64,000 nucleotides of DNA. Origin: Dendrocalamus latiflorus. Taxonomy: Eukaryota > Streptophyta > Magnoliopsida > Poales > Poaceae. Within the stretch, counting starts at the first letter, position 1. Each line of letters starts with the position of its first letter. Location of the stretch: assembly GCA_017311315.1 (NCBI GenBank), contig CM029626.1:6748006-6812005 (forward strand). The letters are read 5' to 3'. The position numbers were made by a program, and so were the translations under genes. This document shows positions 22,793 to 33,179 of this stretch, piece by piece. A model generated the notes under the pieces. The model had not been told where the DNA came from. It saw only the letters and a program-made list of their open reading frames with translations, and did no database searches.

Positions 22793-25700
22793 TGTCAGAC
22801 CCAGATTTTACAATTCGGAATCTACTGTGTTTAACTGCACTATTCCCTGGATCAGTAGATAGTGCACACAGTTACAGTAATGGGTATCAAATTACATATC
22901 ATGCGGAAGCATAATTAAAATAATAAACTCGAAATCTACTGTGTTTAACTGCACTATTCCCTGGATCAGTAGATAGTGCATACAGTTACAGTAATGGGTA
23001 TCAAATTACATATCATGCGGAAGCATAATTAAAATAATAAACTTACTCATGGGCCGATTAGGCCGAAATTCAGAAAGTTGCAGCAGCGGAAGAACGAAGC
23101 ACACAGGTGGGACCTTCCGGACATGCCCACAGGCAGCCAACTGGAGGTTCGCGACCTAATTCCTGACACCTTCATCTTTTCTGCCAGTTTGTCCAATCTT
23201 GTTGCCGAGGCGAGGTGACTTGATCCTTGATTCTGAATTTTTGTCGCAAAAGCGAGCGTGAGCACTCCGACCCCGTGCTCCGCGAGCCAATACACAGAAT
23301 GCAAATAAATAGTATGTATGGCATAACAAAGGAAAGGCTCGGGTTATTTTATTTGCCAAAAATTTGCTTTTAGCGGCATTATTATTCTTAATTAATCAAA
23401 GTTTTATTATTACTACCTAACTCCACACTACAATTACCAAAATCGACTTAATCCACCGGAAATGTACTCTATTTATTGATTGCTGTCTAAAACTCCAAAC
23501 AGCAAGTATCATCATTTATTTAATCCACCGATCATACTTTGTACTTTGAATTATTAATAATCCAATCCTGTCATTACTATTCATCAGCCCCTTACCTCTG
23601 AACTCTAATATTCTCTAACATAATTACTTTCAAATCCACCGATATCATTTGTATTCAATCCTTTTTGTCATTGATTTCAACCCATAATCCAATAATCCAT
23701 CTCATTTTTCCATTATCTATCACTAGCTAATCCTTAGATATACCTCCACCAAAAATTCAATTTACCAAGATTATAATCCACTAATTATCATGACTCCTCT
23801 AATCTTCTCAGAAATTTAATTCGTCCCTCTAGTAATTGATCAACTCCTATTAATTCCCTATATTGACAACATCTTCCAAGGATTAACAATCACTATTATA
23901 TATCCACCAAGAATATCATTAATCAAGAATTATAATCCAATACTTATATTATTCCACCAAATCCTCAAAAATTCATTTGATTCATCTAGTAACTGAATCT
24001 ATTAATTCTAATATTGACATCTCCCAAGAATTTATTTATCAGTGTCATAATCCAATATCTATCTGTGCAATTCCTAATCTCCAAAAGTCATTTAAATCCT
24101 CTATCTAGCCTATCATTTAGCTAGACTTCACCAATTTATTTTCTCCAGAACCCACACTATCATTTCCTATTCAAGATCGACATGAATCCACCAATGCCTT
24201 TATAGGTACTCTACAAACATTCCTCTTTTTTACTCGCGACCCTGTTTATTCCATCCATATTTTATTTTGTAAGAATAGGAATGCCACTATTTGAAATATA
24301 ATACATAAAATTTCCTGAGACCTAGCAGTTTTGAGCAAAAACATAATGTTCAAGGAATATTAATATGAATTTCCATACATATGGCATCACACCATATGCC
24401 TAATATCACCATAATTTCTCCATACCTACGGCGTCACACCGTATGACATTTTTCAGCGTTATAGCCACTTAACTTACCACTGGGACGACACCCAGGACAA
24501 CTCAAATCAGGGCTTTCCTCTGCCCTTCCACTTTTCCATTTCCATTTTTCAATATTTTTGTAAACAGAACTATATCTAGTTAAGTTCCCATGTCCGCCCT
24601 TGACCGTGGGCACGGCTATTCGAATAGTTTTGACTCTGCAGAGTTTGTACACTTTCACCACAAGAGATAATCAACTCGTTACCCCACACGATTCCTTAGT
24701 CATGTGGTTGAGCAGACCATCACAATAACCGTTCAAAGTACCTCGCCCCTTCCATCATTTCACCCTATGGGTCGCTCCCACTTGCGGTGGGTCCCATACG
24801 TTGTGCGGGATGTCCTCCTTCTGAACGTCTAGCAGCTGGCTCCCCACCCCTGCTAGCCCGCCACAGCAGAACTTCACCCTACCCGGGTGTCCCATTCAAG
24901 CCGTCACACGGACTGCCGCTTGCACTATCCCACACCACCTCCTGGAAGGATAACTTCTAGGGTCCGGTAAATCTACTAAGCCAAGTCATACTTTACGAAC
25001 TTGTGGTTGTACTGTTTTACCCGGGAGGTCATGACAAGATTCGGTCCTTAGTGGTATCTGGGCGGTCTACCACTAACCACTTTGTGCTTCCACTGCACCA
25101 CACTCTCACACCATCGAACCAATCCGCCCAGATATTAAAGCATATTGGGGTTTTTGGAAACATAAAATAATCATATCCAACATTTATCAGTCATTACCAC
25201 CATGACTGCCCAAACCAGTTTCTCATGAATAAAAGTGATGCTTGGGACAATTTCTTGCCCCGAGTTCCTAACCAATGCTAAGCATGGCATACAGTTACAG
25301 ACTTATTTTCGAAATGTTACTATTATATTTTTGCTAGGGCGACAAGGTTCACACATTCAAATGCTCAAAGGAGGGGGTAATATTATTCAAGGTAAACAAT
25401 GGCATATAGCTAGAATATCAAATTTAGCATGTATTTGTATAAAAATAACAGCATGCAATTTGTTAATTTAAAATAAAGTAATTTGCATGAAATGTAGGTT
25501 CAATATGATCAAAGTATTGACTCGCCTTGGTCACAGAGATCGGGTTCTTGGTTATTTGGTGTTTCTTGTACTGCTGCCTTAATTCCTTCCTCTTGAGCCT
25601 CGTATGCTATTTAATCGTGCGAAATACCCAAATAAAAGAAAAATCAACCAATCACTCAAAAGATCACCAGAAATTCAAATGAACTCTAAAAATTATGATT

Positions 25701-27543
25701 TCAGTTCCATTGAATAGATCTTGATTTTAGATGAATTTAGAAATTTGTCCCACTTAATTTGGAGCTAAAATGAAAAAGTTATGATCATTTGAAGTTCTCA
25801 GTTCAATTAATTCCATAGAATATGAAATTTCTGACAGGTGGGACCCACTGTCATTTTCTTTTTATTTTAATTCATTTCTTGCTGTGTCGCTACAAGTAGG
25901 TCCGGGTACTGTTCAATGGGGACCATCTGTCAGCAGGGTCCGGTGCAGAGGTGTCACTGACACGTGGGGCCCAGGGGTCAGCGGCCGTTCAGCTGCACAG
26001 GCCGACAGGTAGGGCCTACCTGTCAGCCCGGGAGAAAAATCAAAAGAATTGCTCGACCGCACGCGCGGAGCCGGACTCGAACGCGCGACGCGGGAGCAGA
26101 GAGGGAGAAGAGATAGCGTTGGAAGCCACTCGGCCCAGCCGAGCGATGCTTACCCATATAGGGTAAGTATACCTTTTGAGGTAGCTCCGGGAGGGAGCCG
26201 AGCAGAGGAGGAGGAAGACGGCGGCGCCGGCGGCGAGTGGTAGCCGAAGAGGTCCAGGTCGTGCGTAGAATACCACCCTGGCGTGAAGGCGAATCTCCTG
26301 GTGTAGGCGGCCGGGGTGGAGGAGCACGGTGGCGAGCCGGCGGCGTGCGGCGGCGGAGGTTCGGGAAGGCTGTCGTTGCCGGCGAAGCTCAGGCGACGGG
26401 GAACCCAGTGGAGGAGGGGGTTAGCTTCGCCTGGATCCGGAGATGGTTCATGAGCAAGGGATTGAGCTCTGGTGGCTCGGTGTGGTGGGTGAGCGTTCGC
26501 CGGAGTTCGGGAAGACGAGGGCGCCGGCGAGGAATTGGGGTGTTCTCGGGCCAATTGCTTATAGGGGAGGGGAGAAGAGGGTAATGCGGCGTGTTTGAAG
26601 CTCACAGACACGACTTTTATAGCCGGGAGGAGGGGGCGCGTGGCGAGACGACGGTGGCCTCCGCTCTGCTCACGCCGACGGGGGAGGTGAACCAAATCCC
26701 GCCGGGATTTTGTAGGAGAGAGGTGGCGGGAGAGGTGAGTCCCCCCTCCTGTGACTGCCCTTTTTAATTTACCCGCGAGGTGAGAGAGGGAGCGGTGATT
26801 TGCTGTGCAGAGGAGCGAGCGCGAGGGAGAGGGCTGCGTCGCGGCCGCGTGGAGAAGAAGAGGGAGGAGGAAGAAACTGACGGCTCGGGCCCGCGGCGCA
26901 GAGGGAGAGGCGCGGGTGGAGGCGGGTCCACCGGCCAGCGGAAGGAAGGGCGTGATAGAGCGGGGTCCGCTCGCCAGCGAGAGCGGGCGCGCGCGAGAAG
27001 ATGGGCCGCGGGGCGCTGGCCCATGCGGAGAGGAGCTAGGCCGGGGTAACGGCCGGCCCGGCCGATTTTCTTTTTCATTTTTATTTTTAAGAGTTTTTAG
27101 AAATGCCCATGTAATTGAATAAATCTCAGAAAAATCTGAAATTACTTCCAAAAATTTCAGAAAATTTTACAGAAGCTCATGAGGACCTTCTGGACTTAAT
27201 AAAAATATTTTCAACTATTTTTGGTACTTAATTTATTTATTTCCCTTGTTACTCATGTCATTGTTAAAAATAAACTTTTATATTTTAGGCCTATTTCTCT
27301 CCCCTTTGTTTTCTGGATCATCTTTTCAGATTCTTAATTTAGATTTTAAGTTTCCTTTATTTGTATATTCTCATGTGTAGCATTAATATTGTTGATTTTG
27401 ATTTTGGTCTTTATTGAATTTCTTTAACTTTTGAGAGCTCAATAAGAATTTAAAAATACCATAAAAATCCAAATTCAAATATTATAATAGACAAAATAAC
27501 TCAAACTCCATATTTTCAAATTTAAAAACTTCAGGATGTTACA
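22793..27543 (+). mobile_element. Second solo long LTR, nested in the PMD element
   Basis: It starts TGTCAGACCC and ends GGATGTTACA, with the 5-bp target duplication ggagg at 22788-22792 and 27544-27548. The length is 4751 bp. Relative to the first copy it has a 114-bp tandem duplication near its start and about 900 bp of extra AT-rich sequence at about 23390-24305. The shared parts include the block with tcgaatagttttgactctgc (about 24616) and a GC-rich section from 25950 to 27060. Large open frames in that GC-rich section lie on both strands, are not conserved between the two copies, and are not genes. The insertion point is the purine-rich leader of the PMD gene. Confidence 0.85.
22819..23046 (+). 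repeat. 114-bp tandem duplication inside the second LTR
   Basis: The unit beginning aatctactgtgtttaactgc occurs at 22819 and again at 22933, nearly identical over the full period. The first LTR copy has only one unit at the equivalent place (about 19085). The duplication therefore arose in this copy or its parent. Confidence 0.85.
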
Positions 27544-27636
27544 GGAGGAGAAAAGGAGGGGGAGAGGAGGAGAAGAGGGAGGGGAGAGAAAGAGAGGGAG
27601 AGGAGGAGAAGAGGAGAGGGAGTGCGCGATTTCCAG
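27544..27636 (+). promoter_or_regulatory. Purine-rich leader exon of the PMD gene (5' part displaced by LTR insertion)
   Basis: An almost pure A/G tract continues the tract at 22730-22792 on the other side of the nested LTR, so the two were once one leader. It ends tttccag before gtaattttt at 27637, a plausible splice donor. The LTR insertion now separates the leader from the left terminus, where the promoter would be expected. Confidence 0.5.
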
Positions 27637-28258
27637 GTAATTTTTTGTGTTATATTTTTTGTTAGTGTAGATAGTTAGTGTAGATAATTAGTTTAGAAAT
27701 ATAGTTAGTGTAGATAATTAGTGTAGAAAGATAGTTAGTGTAGATAATTAGTTTAGAAATATAGTTAGTGTAGATAATTTAGTGTAGAAACATAGTTAGT
27801 GTAGACAATTAGTGTAGATAATTAGTGTAGATAATTTAGTTTAGAAAATATAGTTTAGAAAATGTAGTGTAGAAAATTAGTTTAGAAATATAGTTTACAA
27901 AAATAGTTTAGAAAATGTAGTTTAGAAATTTAGTTTACAAAATTAGTCTAGAAAATGTAGTGTAGAAAATTAGTTTAGAAATATAGTTTACAAAAATAGT
28001 TTAGAAAATGTAGTGTAGAAAATTAGTTTAGAAATATAGTTTACAAAAATAGTTTAGAAAATGTAGTTTAGAAATTTAGTTTACAAAATTAGTTTAGAAA
28101 ATGTAGTGTACAAAATTTAGTGTAGAAAATTAAATGTAGAAATTTAGATGTAGAAAGTTTAGTGTACAAATTTAGATATAGGAAATTTAATGTTGAAATT
28201 ATTGTATAAATTTAGATGTAGAAAATTTAATGTAGAAATTATTGTACAAATTTTGCAG
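27637..28258 (+). repeat. AT-rich minisatellite forming the leader intron of the PMD gene
   Basis: About 620 bp built almost entirely from short variant units of the type tagtttagaaaa and tagtgtagataat. It begins with a donor-like gtaattt after 27636 and ends with ttttgcag at 28258, three bases before the PMD start codon. It therefore reads as a repeat-filled 5' intron. Confidence 0.75.
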
Positions 28259-28260
28259 GT

Positions 28261-30925
28261 ATGACTCGTGCTGGACGTGACTCCGAGTGGCAGTACGCGC
28301 TGTTGGACGAGCACGTGGACCGCTCTCATCGCGCTTCCCGTCTAGTGCCGCCACCGGGGAGCACGGACGAGCCGCCTCAGCTGGGAGTGGTCCGGACACG
28401 CACACCTCGCGTGGCCTGGGGACTCGACCCTCGTTGGACTGCCAGGTTTGCACTACTCCAGCGTTTAGTGCGACCGTAAGTTCGTTCCGTGCTGACCTTC
28501 ACTTTGTTTGCAGGCTGCGGGATGCCGGACTACTCCCTCTTGCCCGGATGGTGCAGGCCACGGACGAGGATGCAGCCGCTGGCGGGGACGAGGTGGGTGG
28601 GGAGCGATCACGACGCTTCCCGTTCGACCGTTCCCTGCTGACGGCTTTGGTGGAGCGTTGGCGGTCCGAGACGCACACTTTCCACCTCCCATTCGGGGAG
28701 ATGACGCCGACCCTGCAGGATGTGTCCCTGCTCCTTGGCCTTCCGATCGCGGGAGACGCTGCCTTCGTACCGGAGGCCCCAGACGACTGGCGCGCTGACC
28801 TGCTTGGCAGATTCGAGGGTGTCGTTCCACCGGGCCCTCAGCACCACGTGTTCAAAGAGGCGCAGACCCATGGGCCGACGCTGAGGTGGCTCACACAGTA
28901 CCGGGTACGTGGTTTTTACATTCGATCGTGTCGTCGAATCGTTTATTTGTGGTATTAGGTACTAATAACAACTTGTTTGAATTCAGGTGGAGCGCATGGT
29001 TCCACAGGCAGACGATCAGCAGGTGTCGCGCCACCTGGAGGCGTACGTGCTGTGGCTGTTTGGTTGGGTGCTTTTCACCACCAGCCACGGCAACTCAGTG
29101 GATGCGCGCCTTATCGCTTATGCGAGAGCGATCGCTGACGGCGAGCCCCACCAGGTCAGCTGGGGATCGGCCGTACTTACCGCGACGTACCGCGCCCTAT
29201 GCGATGCGTGCACGAGGATCAAGGCGGACTCGATCCTCACGGGCTGTCCCCTGCTACTGCAGTTGTGGTCGTTCGAGCGCTTAAGCCTCGGGCGACCTGT
29301 GCTAGACGACATGGGTCCGTACGGGCCTAAGATGTATCCAGGGGGAGACGTCGACCGGCCGACGATGGGTTCTATCTGGTGCCGTCGTCGAGTAAGTATT
29401 ATCACAGTCAACTATTTCTTTCTTATGGACGATCGTCATTCTAAACAACTTATATTTCTTGCAGGTACAGTTCGCGCACGTGCAGGTCACGCGGGCGTAC
29501 CGGGTCTTTGTGGAGCAGCTCGACCGCATCACAGCCGACGACGTGCGCTGGGAGCCGTACGCAGATACGGCAGTTCAGGCCCGTGCTCCTGGTGGGCTGT
29601 CCTCACTTTGCTGGCGTGACCGGGCTTTCTGGCTCACCCGCCGGAAGCTCGTGTACCTCATCTACGTGGAGGACTACGCACCCCAGCGGGTGATGCGGCA
29701 GTTCGGGCTACGGCAGCCGGTTCCTGTACCAGTCGGACCATCGATTCCGCACCACGTGCACGGGTGAGTGATCGTTTGTGCTAAATATTTACATACTTAC
29801 TACTGCGTTCGCAAGTATCTCACATCCAGTAATGGTTCTATACGCAGGCACAGCGCGAAGGGAGTGAAAAGAGGCACGGACTGGTCGTTCAGGATGTAGC
29901 CCTGGGTCGAGCAGTGGCAGGGTGCGCTCGACGACCGTGTGGAGGAGGACAGCCCGTACGACAGCAGGGAGTACGCGGAGTACCTGCGCTGGTACCAGCC
30001 GCAGACCCGTACCAGGCTCGTATATGTGGTAGACCCGCCTGCCACACACGTCGCCGCTCCGATGGACACGTACCCCGCGCACTTCGCGTGCGACGCTCAC
30101 CTCGCGGTACGTTACATGTCATTTCAAAGATTCCCAAATGGTAATGTCGTTTCGATAATCGACCATTTCATGTCTTTGTGTCCAGGCTGACATCGGTTCT
30201 GCCCTATGCGCCGACTCCGGGACAGTACTGGAGAGGCTCTCCAGTGGTGCACACCTGACCCATGAGGAGGGCATCAGCTTTGCGCGTCGGATGCACGACG
30301 GGTGTAGACGTATCGTTAGCCTACTGTCCTGCACGAGGCTACCGGCGGTATCCACGCACACCGCTTCGACTGCTCGTCCACCCCGACCAGCGTGGCACTA
30401 CTCTGGTGCACCTACGTGGATACGTCCTCCACCACCTCACCCGGAGCAGCCAGGGGGTTCAGCCTGGGCAGGGCCTCCTACACCGGTTCACTTCACGCCT
30501 CCTACGCACACCCCTGTCTTCCCCACGCAGATGGCGCCAGCTACGGGTACGCAGAGGTTCTTATATCGTGTTTATCCGAAGACGACATGCAACGAACTAA
30601 CGTTATTAATATTGCAGGTACTTACCAGCAGCACGGCGTCTCCCCAGGCCCGGACGAAGTGGACCAGTTTTTCGCGTCTACACCGGAGTGGCCTAGACAC
30701 TTCTCCGACGTAGCACCGGAGGTTATCTCTGGCAGTGCCCTCCCCGGTGCACCGGAGAGCACACAGCCAGAGGTGCAGCTGACTCCACCAGCGCGGGGGC
30801 GGGATAGACACCCTCCTCCTCGTTTTACTTTTTCGGATCGTCCTAACCCGTTGCACCGGAGGAGGGCCAAGCGAGGCCGTATGGGAGGACGCGGGCGCGG
30901 TGACGGGGCACACCAGGGTGACTAG
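28261..30925 (+). CDS. Plant mobile domain (PMD, MAIN-like / 'PP7 long form homolog') protein, with one in-frame stop
   Basis: Seven exons with GT-AG introns join in phase: 28261-28475, 28514-28904, 28987-29391, 29465-29763, 29848-30106, 30186-30546 and 30618-30925 (745 residues if read through). The PMD family is recognised from FHLPFGEMTPTLQDVSLLLG (about residues 119-138), the VLWLFGWVLF stretch and the segments after it. PMD proteins (PF10536; Arabidopsis MAIN and MAIL1) are nuclear proteins linked to silencing and genome stability and are often carried by transposons. The C-terminus is Pro/Gly/Arg-rich and ends in a basic RRRAKRGRMGGRGRG tail. A TAG at 29897-29899 in exon 5 would end the protein at 453 residues, after the core domain. 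All other splice sites and frames are intact. No phosphatase motifs are present despite the database-style name. The job inside the element is unknown. Confidence 0.8.
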
Positions 30926-31231
30926 TGAGGTGACGCTGCAGATGCTATATATGTTATGCATGTAATGAAAAAACATGCGGCATGTTACTCACAGTTATAT
31001 TATGAAGTTTATTTAAATTTACAGAAGTCTATTATCTCTCTCCGCACATAAACTATCTCACTTAACAGTGTATGTATCGATCGTTCTGTACTCAATCTTT
31101 CATGAAAATTTTTTTTAAAACTTTTTACACACCTACAATATACAATGAACATAAACTTTTATTACAACTTCACCGTATTTTTTACCCGTTCAACGTTACA
31201 AAATTCACAAAATCTAAAACAATACACGGGG

Positions 31232-31418
31232 GCTACATGAAGTCGCCCTACGGGATGGCGACTGCATGTTAGTCGCCTAACGGGATGACGACTGCATGCT
31301 AGTCGCCTAACGAAAGAGCGACTAAATGTAGTCGCTCTACTGTGCAGCGAGACATACTGTGTCGCGGTCTGGTTGGGCGATAGGCTCCAGTCGCCCAACC
31401 ATTCGGCGACTGGAGCCT
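31232..31418. repeat. Right subterminal palindrome array of the PMD element
   Basis: Units such as agtcgcctaacgggatggcg are repeated with about a 31-bp period between 31241 and 31345. They are followed by the terminal hairpin ggctccagtcgcc ... ggcgactggagc at about 31382-31416. The hairpin belongs to the TIR and is shared with the left end; the internal units are related to those on the left but not identical. Confidence 0.85.
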
Positions 31419-31807
31419 ATTTTTGTAAAAAAAAATTTCCGCGGGTATATTTATGTAATTTCGAATAAAAAATGGATTATCCGTACAAAAAATTCACTTT
31501 CTTATTATATTTATTTCCTCGTTATTTATTATTATTATTATTATTTTTATAATCATTTACAGGTTGAGGGTTTTAAGCCAAATCTCTCCCCTTCCTTTTC
31601 TGGATCACCTTTTCAGATTCTTAACTTAAAATTTTAGCCTTCTAGTGTTTTAGACATGTTTATTTCTTCTTTAACTTTTTGGAACCTTCACCAAATCTTT
31701 TTTTTTCAGAAAAATCCCATAAACTCCAAATTCAAATAAAAAGCAAATAAAACAATCCAAAAGCTCCGCAATTTAATATTTATATTTTTCAGGATGTTAC
31801 AATCGTC

Positions 31808-32036
31808 TTGTACTTGACGGACCGTATAGGGCGGACCTATCAAATTGTGATCGGACTGTAATCCGGACGCCCGATCTGAAGGACATGGGCCTCTCAGAGC
31901 TTAGGAGGTGCGTCCGTTCCATGTTCAATCGCGCCATTGAAAGGAACAGGTTGTGCATCGAGGCGTACACCTCCGTGTTGGGTGGTTCAGGGGAGACCTT
32001 ATGGCAACTTCTGAAAGTAACAAGTGATGCGTCATG
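31808..32036 (+). pseudogene. Fragment of an older transposon-type ORF split by the nested insertions
   Basis: After removing 19059-31801 and one target-site copy, the frame from 19031 (tat ttg ttc gtg) continues without interruption into 31808 and runs to a TGA near 32036, about 85 codons in all. It includes words such as RTPDLKDMGLSELRRCVRSM. I do not recognise the family. Codon-like composition and the acceptor-like acatttag before 19031 suggest an exon of a decayed transposon gene. Further fragments follow to 33957. Confidence 0.4.
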
Positions 32037-32690
32037 AGCCAATCACATGGAGGTTGTCTACAACCCTACTGCTGCAATATATGCCAGAACGACGGTGTAC
32101 GTTCAGTTCGTGTATGACCTCCTTGTTGCCCCTCTCGTACTGCATCTGTTAATGGATGTCATCGTTCTGCTCATTAATACTATCAATCCGTACCTCCAAC
32201 TCTAAGATTCAGTCCTACAATATATCCATGTACGTCATAACATGGCGTTTATGGGGAGGACCAATCCAGCGGACAAAGTTGTATTTCGCCATTTGATGGA
32301 AAAGAGGGTTAACATGGAAGCTCTATTAGCAATAAAAGAACATAAAGTATTGCCTAATTGTATTCCAGAGTGTGGGCATCGGAAGAAACATCGTCTGCTG
32401 TCAAACTGGCCATCCATGACTTGCACGACAGTGTCCACCCTATGTGTGCATTTCGGCTACACTGGTTGAGCACGCTTATTTGACATCAAATGGTAGTTAG
32501 GGCCATGTCCTCCCTTGTTTCAAGGAGAAGGTCATGCCTAAGCGACCCCGATTGAACTGGCCCCTCGGCATCAACCATGATATGTTACTGTAGAACGGAG
32601 AAGGTTTTTCTTTCTATAGTTGGGAGGGTCAAGTGCTCCTAATTCTGGAGCGTAGTGCTTGCATTTTATAGCCCATGGGGCAGCTTTGTA
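32037..32690. other. Decayed coding-like sequence
   Basis: Short open pieces on both strands, including 32242-32469, show no family I recognise. They are likely the continuation of the split ORF with frameshifts, or its intron. Confidence 0.3.
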
Positions 32691-33065
32691 CAGTGAGTAC
32701 GCCAAATGGGATAATTTTGTGCAATAACTAGACCAGATGGGTTAGCTTTGTGCAGTGACAAGACCAAACAAAATAGCTTTTGAGCAGTGACAAGACCAGA
32801 CGGCTCAGCCTTGTGCAGTGACAAGAACAAACGGGATAGCTTTTCGTAGTGATAAGACCAAACAGGGCAGCTTTACATAGTGACTATACCAAAAGGGGCA
32901 ACTTTACGCAGTGACAAGACCAAAGGGGGTAGATTTGTGCAGTGAAAAGACCAAAGGAGCAGCTTTATGTAGTGACAAGGCCAAATGGGCAACTTTGTGC
33001 AATGACAAGACCAAACGGGATAGCCTTACACAGTGATAAGACCAAAGGGGACAATGTGCAGTGAT
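32690..33065 (+). repeat. Diverged minisatellite, unit about 32-35 bp
   Basis: About eleven variant copies of a unit like cagtgacaagaccaaacggg followed by atagctttgtg run head to tail. The copies differ at several positions each, so the array is old. Confidence 0.85.
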
Positions 33066-33179
33066 ATGATGATAAGCTAGTCCATGAATCGTCCGACGTG
33101 TGGCTGCCTCATAGACGCTAATTTACCCAAATCGAATTGGACTTGCAAAGCATACGTCGCTTCAACTAAGCCTATAAAG

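Larger units (their letters stand above)
22414..31495 (+). mobile_element. TIR element (Mutator-like) carrying only a plant mobile domain gene
   Basis: The termini are near-perfect inverted repeats of about 100 bp starting gaattttttgtacggataat on each strand. The outside flanks are the 10-bp direct duplication actttcttat at 22404-22413 and 31496-31505. Long TIRs with a 9-11 bp duplication are the Mutator/MULE signature. Excluding the nested LTR (22793-27543) the element is about 4.3 kb. It contains a purine-rich leader, an AT-rich minisatellite intron, a seven-exon PMD gene (28261-30925) and palindrome arrays just inside both TIRs. No transposase frame is present, so it should be non-autonomous. 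It inserted into the solo LTR at 19059-31801. Confidence 0.85.
19059..31801 (+). mobile_element. Solo long LTR (outermost layer of a three-element nest)
   Basis: The element begins TGTCAGACCC and ends GGATGTTACA. It is flanked by the 6-bp duplication atcgtc at 19053-19058 and 31802-31807. Its own sequence is 19059-22413 plus 31506-31801, about 3.65 kb; everything between is a later insertion. It aligns by eye along its whole length with the second copy at 22793-27543. Each copy is one non-repetitive LTR-sized unit without internal domain, so both are solo LTRs left by recombination. LTRs this long with no coding fit grass Ty3/gypsy elements of the Del/Tekay type, but that family assignment is inference. 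Confidence 0.8.

Noticed and set aside
26150..27151. 333-codon minus-strand frame rich in Pro, Ser and Arg
   Set aside because: It is the GC-rich section of solo LTR 2; the same position in LTR 1 is broken and composition explains the openness.
27637..28258. Array of short repeats considered as a CRISPR-like array
   Set aside because: The units are variable, directly adjacent and without unique spacers, in a plant genome; it is a minisatellite.
28261..30925. Possible Ser/Thr phosphatase (PP7) activity suggested by the common database name of such genes
   Set aside because: No phosphatase metal-binding motifs such as GDxHG or GNHE are present; the similarity is to the plant mobile domain only.
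32690..33065. Evenly spaced repeats considered as a CRISPR-like or centromeric satellite array
   Set aside because: There are only about eleven diverged units of about 34 bp with no spacers, far shorter than a centromeric satellite.
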